Source: Streptomyces sp. M41(2017) (GTDB lineage Bacteria; Actinomycetota; Actinomycetes; Streptomycetales; Streptomycetaceae). From it: a DNA stretch of 64,000 bases. This document shows positions 57,980 to 64,000 of the stretch, in pieces. How positions within the stretch are numbered: position 1 is the stretch's first letter; the number at the start of each line of letters is the position of its first letter. A model generated the notes under the pieces. It was not told the origin of the DNA. It saw nothing but the letters and a program-made list of their open reading frames with translations, and did not search any database. The stretch lies in NCBI RefSeq assembly GCF_002078175.1, contig NZ_MWFK01000001.1, positions 5,766,001-5,830,000 of the forward strand. Reading direction: 5' to 3'. Made by a program: the position numbers and the translations under genes.

Positions 57980-58936
57980 GTGTCAGGAAGCCGTCTGCAT
58001 CGCGTCGCCGTCCTCGTCCTCGAAGGGGCCAAACCGCTCGATGTCGGAATTGCCGCGCAGGTGTTCACGACCCGCGCGAGCATGCCGTACGAGGTACGGG
58101 TGTGCGGCGCGGAACCCGGGCTCGTCACGGGCGGCGACGGACTGTCGTACCACGTCGCCCACGGCCTCGACGCCCTCGCGTGGGCCGACATCGTCTTCGT
58201 CCCCGGCTACCGCTCCCCCGACCGCGAGGACCCGCCGCGCGCCGTCGTCGACGCGCTGATCGCCGCCCACCGGCGAGGGGCACGGCTGGCCGCCATCTCG
58301 ACCGGCGCCTTCGCCCTCGCCGCCACGGGGCTGCTCGACGGCAAGCGCGCCACGACGCACTGGCACTACACCCGGGCGCTCGCGGCGAAGCACCCGCTCG
58401 TCCACGTCGACGAGAACGTCCTCTTCATCGACGAGGGCAGCGTGCTCACCTCGGCGGGCGCCGCCTCGGGCATCGACCTCTGTCTCCACATCCTGCGCGG
58501 CGACCTCGGTGTGGCCGCGTCGAACCACGCGGCCCGGCGCCTGGTCGCCGCTCCCTACCGCAGCGGCGGTCAGGCCCAGTACGTGCCACGCAGTGTGCCC
58601 GAGCCGCTGGGCGAACGGTTCGCCGCCACCCGCGAGTGGGCACTCCACCGGCTCGGTGAACCCCTCTCCCTCGACAGGCTCGCCGAGCACGCGGCGGTGT
58701 CACCGCGGACCTTCTCGCGGCGGTTCGCCGACGACACCGGCTACACCCCGATGCAGTGGGTGATGCGGGCCCGGATCGACATGGCGCGTGAGCTGTTGGA
58801 GCGTTCGCAGTGGAGCGTCGAGCAGATCGCCGCAGGCGTCGGCCTGGGCACGGGCGCCAATCTGCGGCTCCACTTCCAGCACATTCTCGGCACCAGCCCG
58901 AGCGAGTACCGGCGCACCTTCACCCAGGGCGAATAG
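57980..58936 (+). CDS. GlxA-type transcriptional regulator (DJ-1/PfpI + AraC HTH), second in window
   Basis: 318 aa from GTG 57980. A -10-like TACCCT seven nt before the GTG suggests a leaderless transcript. DJ-1/PfpI domain (about 5-175: VAVLVLEGAKPLDVGIAAQVF, IVFVPGYRSPD, ISTGAFALAATGLLDGKRATTHW; the usual Cys elbow is Ser-Thr here, so no thiol catalysis). Two complete AraC HTH motifs (about 220-315: LDRLAEHAAVSPRTFSRRFADDTG, VEQIAAGVGLGTGANLRLHFQHILGTSPSEYRRTF in pieces). Targets unknown; GAPDH follows 115 bp downstream and the amidase gene is divergent. Confidence 0.9.
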   Translation: MSGSRLHRVAVLVLEGAKPLDVGIAAQVFTTRASMPYEVRVCGAEPGLVTGGDGLSYHVAHGLDALAWADIVFVPGYRSPDREDPPRAVVDALIAAHRRGARLAAISTGAFALAATGLLDGKRATTHWHYTRALAAKHPLVHVDENVLFIDEGSVLTSAGAASGIDLCLHILRGDLGVAASNHAARRLVAAPYRSGGQAQYVPRSVPEPLGERFAATREWALHRLGEPLSLDRLAEHAAVSPRTFSRRFADDTGYTPMQWVMRARIDMARELLERSQWSVEQIAAGVGLGTGANLRLHFQHILGTSPSEYRRTFTQGE

Positions 58937-59050
58937 CCCCGCCACCCGCTGGCGCGATCCTTGCGGACCATGGCGATCTCGCCGGTGTCACGGCGGCGCC
59001 GCGCGAGCGAGGCTGGGAGGGAACCCGCAGGGACCGGAAGGACACCACTC

Positions 59051-60049
59051 ATGACTCGCATCGCCATCAACGGATTCGGCCGCATCGGACGCAACGTGCT
59101 GCGCGCGCTGCTCGAACGCGACACCAAGCTGGAGGTCGTCGCCGTCAACGACCTCACCGAGCCGGCCGCGCTCGCCCGGCTCCTCGCCTTCGACTCGACG
59201 TCCGGCCGCCTCGGCCGACCCGTGACCGTCGACGGGGACACCCTGGTGGTCGACGGCCACCGCATCAAGGTGCTCGCCGAGCGCGAGCCGGCTCAGCTGC
59301 CCTGGGCGGAACTCGGCGTCGACGTCGTCCTGGAGGCGACCGGCCGCTTCACGTCGGCCGCGGCGGCCCGCGCGCACCTCGACGCCGGCGCCAGGAAGGT
59401 CCTCGTCAGCGCGCCGTCCGACGGCGCCGACGTCACGCTCGCGTTCGGCGTGAACAACGACGCCTACGACGCGGCCACCCACACGATCGTCTCGAACGCG
59501 TCGTGCACCACCAACGCGCTCGCCCCGCTGGCCGCCGTCCTCGACGAACTCGCCGGTATCGAGCACGGCTTCATGACGACCGTGCACGCCTACACCCAGG
59601 AGCAGAACCTCCAGGACGGCCCGCACCGCGACCCCCGCCGCGCCCGTGCCGCCGGCGTCAACATCGTGCCGACGACGACCGGCGCCGCCAAGGCGATCGG
59701 GCTGGTGCTGCCGAACCTCGAGGGCAAGCTGTCCGGCGACTCGATCCGCGTGCCCGTCCCGGTGGGCTCGATCGTCGAGCTGAACACGACCGTGGCCCGC
59801 GACGTGACGCGTGACGAGGTCCTGGCCGCCTACCGCACGGCGGCGGAGGGCCCGCTCGCCGGCGTCCTGGAGTACTCCGAGGACGCCCTCGTGTCGTCCG
59901 ACATCACGGGCAACCCGGCCTCGTCGATCTTCGACTCGGCCCTCACCCGCGTCGACGGCCGCCACATCAAGGTCGTCGCCTGGTACGACAACGAGTGGGG
60001 CTTCTCCAACCGCGTGATCGACACGCTCCAGCTCCTCGCCGCGAGCTGA
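59051..60049 (+). CDS. gap: Glyceraldehyde-3-phosphate dehydrogenase, type I
   Basis: 332 aa from ATG 59051; an ATG at 58961 in frame is too far upstream and lacks support. Oxidative phosphorylation of glyceraldehyde-3-phosphate with NAD, cytosolic tetramer. Rossmann start TRIAINGFGRIGRNVLRAL, VVAVNDLTEPAALARLL, active-site Cys152 in SNASCTTN, HGFMTTVHAYTQEQNLQDGP, substrate loop TTTGAAKAIGLVLP, end WYDNEWGFSNRVIDTL. Asp in VNDL indicates NAD preference. Full length. Streptomyces have several gap genes; this is not in an apparent pgk-tpi operon, so it is probably a secondary copy. Confidence 0.95.
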   Translation: MTRIAINGFGRIGRNVLRALLERDTKLEVVAVNDLTEPAALARLLAFDSTSGRLGRPVTVDGDTLVVDGHRIKVLAEREPAQLPWAELGVDVVLEATGRFTSAAAARAHLDAGARKVLVSAPSDGADVTLAFGVNNDAYDAATHTIVSNASCTTNALAPLAAVLDELAGIEHGFMTTVHAYTQEQNLQDGPHRDPRRARAAGVNIVPTTTGAAKAIGLVLPNLEGKLSGDSIRVPVPVGSIVELNTTVARDVTRDEVLAAYRTAAEGPLAGVLEYSEDALVSSDITGNPASSIFDSALTRVDGRHIKVVAWYDNEWGFSNRVIDTLQLLAAS

Positions 60050-60063
60050 CCGAGGACGAACGA

Positions 60064-60112
60064 CACCCCGGCGGGCCCCGGCGGAACGGGGGAGCAGGCG
60101 AGCGCCGGGGTG
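60064..60112. terminator. Possible terminator after GAPDH
   Basis: CACCCCGGCG (60064-60073) pairs with CGCCGGGGTG (60103-60112) across a 29-nt loop that itself contains CCCCG/CGGGG. 14 bp after the GAPDH stop and 54 bp from the convergent ligase gene. Confidence 0.45.
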
Positions 60113-60166
60113 CCCCTCGGGAAGGGCCGGGGCGCACCGACGGCCCGGTCGACCCGCGCGGTCTCC

Positions 60167-61645
60167 TCAGTCCACCGGCCAGGTGTGGACCGGGGCGTTG
60201 AGATGCATGTAGTCGATGTACTGCCGGGTCATGAGCCGCAGGGCCTCGTGGCGGTCCTGGTGGCCCGAGGCCTCGAGGTGGTGCAGCATCTCCTTCTGCC
60301 AGACCGCGCCGTTGCGCGCGGTGACGCACCGCTGCTCGATGATGCCGAGCAACGGTTCCCGCCAGGCCGCGTCCATGCCCGAGCGCTCCAGGCCCTGGTG
60401 GGCCAGCGGCAGCAGTCTGCGCAGGACGAGTTCGGGCACCGGGACCTCGCCGGTTCCGGGCCAGTACAGGCGGGCGTCGATGCCGTGCCGTGCCGCCGCG
60501 TGCAGGTTGTCCTCCGCGGCGGAGAAGGACATCCGTGACCAGACCGGCCGGTCCTCGTCGACGAGCGCGCGGGTGAGGCCGTAGTAGAAGGCCCCGTTGG
60601 CGAGAGTGTCGGCGACCGTCGGGCCCGCGGGCAGTACGCGGTTCTCCACCCGCAGGTGCGGCCTGCCCTGGACGACCGCGTACACCGGACGGTTCCAGCG
60701 GTAGATCGTGCCGTTGTGCAGGGTCAGTTCGCCGAGATCCGGAATGTCGCCGCGGTCCAGCATCCCCGTGGGGTCCTGGTCCTCGCACAGGGGCAGCAGG
60801 GCAGGGAAGTAGCGGAGGTTCTCCTCGAAGAGGTCGAAGACGCTGTTGATCCACCGCTCCCCGAACCAGACCCGGGGCCGTACGCCCTGGGCCTTGATCT
60901 CCTGCGGACGGGTGTCCGTCGCCTGCTCGAAGAGCGGGATGCGTGTCTCGTGTGCCAGTTCCTTGCCGAACAGGAACGGAGAGTTGGCGGCGAGCGCGAC
61001 CTGCACCCCGGCGATCGCCTGCGCCGCGTTCCAGTAGCCGGCGAACTCCTCGGGCGACACCTGGAGATGGAACTGCGTGCTCGTGCAAGCGGCTTCCGGC
61101 GTGATGGTCTCCGCGTAGGTCCGCAACCGGTCGACGCCGTCCACCTCGATGAGCAGGTCCTCACCGCGTGCCGCGAAGACCTGCTCGTTGATCAGCTGGT
61201 AACGGGCGTTCTCCGACAGGGCCTTCGGGCCCACGTCCTCCTCGCGCAGGGTGGGGAGGATACCGACCATGATCAGGTGGACTCCCATGGTCCTGGCGCG
61301 TTCGTCGGCGTGGTTCAGCGCGGCGCGGATCTCCTCCTCCCAGGCGTCGGGACCGCCCGCGGTCAGCCGCCGGGGCGGCACGTTGATCTCCAGGTTGAAC
61401 CGGCCCAACTCGGAGTCCCAGGCCGGATCCGCGATCGCGTCGAGCACGTCGCTGTTCCGCATGGCCGGGTCGCCCTCGGCGTCGGTCAGGTTCAGCTCTA
61501 TCTCCAGGCCCACCTGGGGCCGCTCCGCGTCGAACCGTGACTCGCGCAGCATCTGCGCGAAGGCGTCGAGGCACTCCTGCATCTTGATGCGGTACTGGCG
61601 TCGGTCCTCGCGGGTGAAGACCAGCGCCGGAACATCTCGCCCCAT
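60167..61645 (-). CDS. Glutamate-cysteine ligase-like carboxylate-amine ligase (GCS2 family)
   Basis: 492 aa from ATG 61645, with GGGAGGG 5 nt upstream. ATP-dependent carboxylate-amine ligase fold: VGLEIELNLTDAEGDP at the N-terminus (metal-binding Glu pair), FNLEINVPPRRL, MVGILPTL, CTSTQFHLQVSPEEFAGYWNAAQAI, HLRVENRVLPAGPTVAD (substrate/metal site RVENR), DNLHAAARHGIDARLYWPG. This COG2170-like actinobacterial group is annotated as glutamate-cysteine ligase; streptomycetes make mycothiol and not glutathione, so gamma-glutamyl-Cys formation for ergothioneine (EgtA role) or another amide bond are both possible. No egtB-D genes are near. Confidence 0.85.
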   Translation of the reverse strand: MGRDVPALVFTREDRRQYRIKMQECLDAFAQMLRESRFDAERPQVGLEIELNLTDAEGDPAMRNSDVLDAIADPAWDSELGRFNLEINVPPRRLTAGGPDAWEEEIRAALNHADERARTMGVHLIMVGILPTLREEDVGPKALSENARYQLINEQVFAARGEDLLIEVDGVDRLRTYAETITPEAACTSTQFHLQVSPEEFAGYWNAAQAIAGVQVALAANSPFLFGKELAHETRIPLFEQATDTRPQEIKAQGVRPRVWFGERWINSVFDLFEENLRYFPALLPLCEDQDPTGMLDRGDIPDLGELTLHNGTIYRWNRPVYAVVQGRPHLRVENRVLPAGPTVADTLANGAFYYGLTRALVDEDRPVWSRMSFSAAEDNLHAAARHGIDARLYWPGTGEVPVPELVLRRLLPLAHQGLERSGMDAAWREPLLGIIEQRCVTARNGAVWQKEMLHHLEASGHQDRHEALRLMTRQYIDYMHLNAPVHTWPVD

Positions 61646-61863
61646 CGGCCCTCCCGGGTCTCACCCCACGGACACATCTCCCCTCCAGCCTCGCACCGCG
61701 AAGCCGGTCCGACCATGCGAGAGAGGGTGCGCCCCCGTCGGCGGGGTGTGACCGGACACCGGTGCCGCAGGATCCGGCCCCGCTGCGGCGCCCTGCCTCC
61801 CCGCCGGTCCGATCACGTCGGGCCGGGGTGACGCACCTCAACCGGCTCCCGCCGTCCGGCCGT

Positions 61864-62187
61864 TCAGAACCAGGAGGTGATGCGTCCGCGACCGCCGGCC
61901 TTCATCCAGCGTCGTACCAGCCGGACGGCCTGGATGACGGTGAGCGGCCACAGGATCGCGAAGCACCACAGGACGGCGGGCTGGGACGTGCGGTAGCCGA
62001 CGACGGCGAGAAAAACGGAGCAGATCAGCATCAGCACGATCGAGAGCGGGAGCCACGACCGGCGGGCCGGGGTGGGAGGCTGGTCCGGTCCGACGTGGTC
62101 GTGCCGCAGCCCTTCCTCGATCTCCGCGAGCGCGGCGCGTTCGAGCGGAGACAGCCGGACAGCGTCCCGGTGGTCCTTCTCGTCCAC
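61864..62187 (-). CDS. DUF3040-like small membrane protein
   Basis: 107 aa from GTG 62187, with GGAGG 10 nt upstream. N-terminus LSPLERAALAEIEEGLRHD is the DUF3040 block (LS..E...L.EIE..L), followed by two TM helices, SWLPLSIVLMLICSVFLAVVGY and PAVLWCFAILWPLTVIQAVRLV, and a basic tail. Topology: both ends in the cytosol. Function unknown; common in actinobacteria. On the same strand as, and downstream of, the Asp23 gene (136 bp apart). Confidence 0.78.
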   Translation of the reverse strand: MDEKDHRDAVRLSPLERAALAEIEEGLRHDHVGPDQPPTPARRSWLPLSIVLMLICSVFLAVVGYRTSQPAVLWCFAILWPLTVIQAVRLVRRWMKAGGRGRITSWF

Positions 62188-62323
62188 GGCGACACACCTC
62201 CTGAGGATTCTTCGTGCGAAGCGGGGCTCTCGGGGTGCCCGGCAAGGACTGGACCGGATGCTCGGTGAGCGGGGGAGGGTCCCTCGGAGCGATCGTCGCG
62301 GCGATCGGCGGAGGGGTGCCGGG

Positions 62324-62800
62324 TCACGTCACGCGGCTCTCCGACTGCGGTGTGTCGTCCTCTTCGTCGGGCAGATGGACGTCGCCGACGGCGAGGTTGA
62401 CCTCCACGACCTCCAGGCCGGTCATCCGCTCCACGGCCGAGATCACGTCGGTACGTACGCCGGTGGCCACATCCGCGATGGGATACCCGTAGTCGACGAC
62501 CAGGTCGAGGTCCACCGCCGCCTGGCGCTCACCCACCTCGACGCTCACTCCACGGCTCGCTCCGGGACGTCCGACGGGGACCCGGTCGCGCACGGATCCG
62601 AGCGTTCGCGCCATGCCGCTGCCCAGGCTGTGCACGCCCACGGAATCCCGCGCGGCCGCTGCGGCGATCTTCTCCACCACACTGTCGGCGATGGTGGTCC
62701 GCCCCCGGCCGGCCGGATCACCCTTGCCTCCGGAGCCGGAACGGGTCGACTTGTCGGTCTGGTTCTTGCTGGTCGCGGGGCTGCTGCTCAGGTCCGTCAT
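62324..62800 (-). CDS. Asp23/Gls24 family envelope-stress protein
   Basis: 158 aa from ATG 62800 with GGAGGAGG upstream. The N-terminal 35 residues are Ser/Gly/Lys-rich and disordered. The Asp23 domain (about 36-145) reads RTTIADSVVEKIAAAAARDSVGVHSL, VSVEVGERQAAVDLDLVVDYGYPIADVATGVRTDVISAVERMTGLEVVEVNLAVGDVHLPD in pieces. Family members such as S. aureus Asp23 are membrane-associated and upregulated by alkaline or cell-wall stress. In Streptomyces they often come in clusters with small membrane proteins such as the DUF3040-like neighbour. Confidence 0.9.
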   Translation of the reverse strand: MTDLSSSPATSKNQTDKSTRSGSGGKGDPAGRGRTTIADSVVEKIAAAAARDSVGVHSLGSGMARTLGSVRDRVPVGRPGASRGVSVEVGERQAAVDLDLVVDYGYPIADVATGVRTDVISAVERMTGLEVVEVNLAVGDVHLPDEEDDTPQSESRVT

Positions 62801-63094
62801 CGAGACCTCCTCCATACGGAGACGTACGAAGTGCCCGGCCATATAACGGGCACGCCCTAGTGGCTATCGTCACACAAACGGAGTAATTCGTGCGATAGGA
62901 GAGAAAAGGTGCGAAACGCCGATCGATCTGCAAGAGCACGCTCAGGCAGGTCGATCCCGCCGTCGCTTGCCCTACCTGAAGTAACAAGATCAAAATGCCG
63001 GTGGGCGCCTCGGGCAACTATGCGGGACGCTCTTCACCCTCCCCCCTCGCGCGCCGTGTGAGCCCGGCGTGTCCCCCCGCGTCAGGAGCCCAGG

Positions 63095-63283
63095 ATGCAG
63101 ACCCCCGATGACGCCCTCGATCAGGCGCGCAGGTCGTACGACGAGCACCTGAACTCCTGCCGCCAGTGCGCCGCGGACCGGACGCCGTGCGCCGTCGCCA
63201 AGCACCTCAGGCGCGTCTGCAACAGCCTCGACCTCGCCGCCCGACGCGGCGCCCCGGGAGGTCCCGCCCCGCGGACGCGATGA
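63095..63283 (+). CDS. Small Cys-rich protein (62 aa)
   Basis: ATG 63095 with CAGGAG 7 nt upstream. The product has Cys spaced as C-x2-C-x6-C-x9-C (HLNSCRQCAADRTPCAVAK, then RRVCNSL), which could hold a metal, on a mostly helical chain with a Gly/Pro-rich tail. No family recognised. It lies in front of the monooxygenase-like gene, 51 bp apart. Confidence 0.62.
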   Translation: MQTPDDALDQARRSYDEHLNSCRQCAADRTPCAVAKHLRRVCNSLDLAARRGAPGGPAPRTR

Positions 63284-63334
63284 GCGGTGCGGCCCTTCGG
63301 GGGTGGCCCTGTCGCCGTGCGGCAGGATGGGGTC

Positions 63335-63664
63335 ATGAGCGTAGTCAAGATCAACGTACTGACCGTCCCTGCCGAGCAGCGGGAGACATTGGAGAAGCGC
63401 TTCGCCTCGCGGGCCCACGCGGTGGAGGGCTCCGACGGGTTCGAGTGGTTCGAGCTGTTGCGGCCCCTCGAAGGCACCGACAGCTATCTCGTCTACACCC
63501 GCTGGCGTGACGAGGAGTCCTTCCAGGCCTGGATGGAGGGCCCGATGCAGGCCGCCCACCAGGGTGGTGCCGCCTCTGGCGGCGAGCGTCCTCGGCCCGC
63601 CGCGAGCGGATCCACGCTGTGGTCCTTCGAGGTCGTGCAGCAGGCCGCTCCGGCCAAGCCGTAG
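63335..63664 (+). CDS. Antibiotic biosynthesis monooxygenase-domain protein (ABM/HmoA-like)
   Basis: 109 aa from ATG 63335; an in-frame ATG at 63287 lacks a ribosome binding site. Ferredoxin-like ABM fold: VVKINVLTVPAEQRETLEKRFASRAHAVEGSDGFEWFELLRP in pieces, YLVYTRWRDEESFQAWME, ending in ALWSFEVV-type strand. Related members degrade heme (HmoA/IsdG) or act as small monooxygenases. The Asn/Trp/His set of IsdG is not fully seen; HmoA-like is the closer comparison. Monocistronic or with the Cys-rich gene. Terminator shared with the convergent gene. Confidence 0.88.
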   Translation: MSVVKINVLTVPAEQRETLEKRFASRAHAVEGSDGFEWFELLRPLEGTDSYLVYTRWRDEESFQAWMEGPMQAAHQGGAASGGERPRPAASGSTLWSFEVVQQAAPAKP

Positions 63665-63698
63665 CCGCTGCGCCGTCGCGGGGGTGTGACCTCCCGCG

Positions 63699-63739
63699 GG
63701 AAGGTCAACCGCGGTGCGCGTCGCGGCGGTTGACCTTCC
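63699..63739. terminator. Bidirectional terminator overlapping the last gene's stop
   Basis: Perfect 14-bp stem (GGAAGGTCAACCGC / GCGGTTGACCTTCC) with a 13-nt loop, 35 bp after the monooxygenase-like stop and reaching the stop codon of the reverse-strand gene. Confidence 0.78.
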
Positions 63740-64000
63740 TAGGGCACGCCCAGCTCGAACAGCACGTATCCGGCGTAGGAGCCGGAGGCGAGTGCCGCGA
63801 GGCCGAGGACCGTGCACAGCACCGGTGTGCCGAGGCGGCGCATGGCGGTGGCGCAGGGGATCAACAGCGGGAAGGCGGGGAGCAGATAGCGGGAGACGTT
63901 GCCGAAGATCTGCTGGCTTCCCAGGACGAGCGCCATCGTCAGCACGGTGTACGCGACCAGGACCGGCGGCGGGCGCAACCGCAGGAGCAGAGGCAGGGCG
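63739..64000 (-). CDS. Polytopic membrane protein, 3' end (possibly PIG-V-type mannosyltransferase)
   Basis: Partial: the reverse-strand frame is open to the window edge (ALPLLLRLRPPP before PVLVAY), so only about 87 C-terminal residues are visible. At least two to three TM helices: VLVAYTVLTMALVLGSQQIF, RYLLPAFPLLIPCATAM, PVLCTVLGLAALASGSYAGYVLFEL. The segment GNVSRYLLPAFPLLIP with SRY before the helix resembles the end of GT-C mannosyltransferases of the PIG-V type found in Streptomyces. Without the catalytic N-terminus this is tentative. Confidence 0.65.
   Translation of the reverse strand, partial: ALPLLLRLRPPPVLVAYTVLTMALVLGSQQIFGNVSRYLLPAFPLLIPCATAMRRLGTPVLCTVLGLAALASGSYAGYVLFELGVP

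Noticed and set aside
61731..61750. CCCCCG/CGGGG hairpin upstream of the ligase gene
   Set aside because: Too short (5 bp) and too far from the DUF3040-like stop to call a terminator with any confidence.

Overview
The window is very GC-rich (clearly above 70%), with GC-biased third codon positions, many GTG and some TTG starts, short GGAGG-type ribosome binding sites, tight 4-bp ATGA overlaps and twin-arginine/Sec-secreted hydrolases. This is a Streptomyces (or very close actinomycete) chromosome. I see no rRNA, tRNA, CRISPR array, insertion sequence, integrase or phage module. It reads as ordinary chromosomal sequence with accessory genes mixed in.

Layout. 0-11 kb: a secretome stretch with a GH18 chitinase behind a doubled DasR-type operator, a secretory lipase, a GH16-like glycosidase, a large orphan membrane protein with a periplasmic-binding-protein ectodomain (4979-7912), an aldo/keto reductase and a streptogrisin-like protease. 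10.6-15 kb: a Ser/Thr kinase, an ANTAR protein, a PRC-barrel protein with a 56-residue membrane protein, small conserved hypotheticals and a SUKH-type protein. 15-20 kb: a RecQ-like helicase, an acetyltransferase, and an AlkZ-type DNA glycosylase homologue (QAQ motif) translationally coupled to a methyltransferase. 20-23 kb: a Tat-secreted beta-1,3-glucanase with a rich regulatory region, and a membrane acyltransferase. 23-33 kb: three PAS-GAF-SpoIIE phosphatase/anti-sigma-type proteins, with a RibD-type reductase and a YihY protein among them. 33-40 kb: phospholipase A2, a CdiI-like immunity protein, an isochorismatase with a GlxA/AraC regulator, an NhaA-DsbA fusion, and a molybdopterin oxidoreductase/flavin reductase/zinc-ribbon operon. 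40-47.5 kb: a UvrA-like ABC protein, a giant SARP-LuxR-like regulator and a cytochrome P450.

47.6-53.8 kb carries SecDF, a NarL-type two-component system, two DksA/TraR proteins and a truncated MreB-like protein. From memory this matches the gene order of Streptomyces coelicolor SCO6160-SCO6166. 53.8-64 kb: an epoxide hydrolase, HxlR regulator/DoxX pair, a secreted amidase, another GlxA-type regulator, GAPDH, a glutamate-cysteine ligase-like enzyme, envelope-stress proteins (DUF3040, Asp23), a monooxygenase-like protein and the 3' end of a polytopic membrane protein running off the window.

Common themes are secreted polymer degradation under sugar-responsive repressors, stress/partner-switching signalling (SpoIIE phosphatases, kinase, ANTAR), and DNA-damage or self-protection functions (RecQ, AlkZ-like, UvrA-like) near a SARP regulator and a P450. 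The strongest candidates for something little described are the orphan binding-protein receptor at 4979, the SpoIIE-like protein that lacks a metal-binding aspartate at 23395, the AlkZ-like/methyltransferase pair, and the SecDF-TCS-DksA-MreB-like locus.
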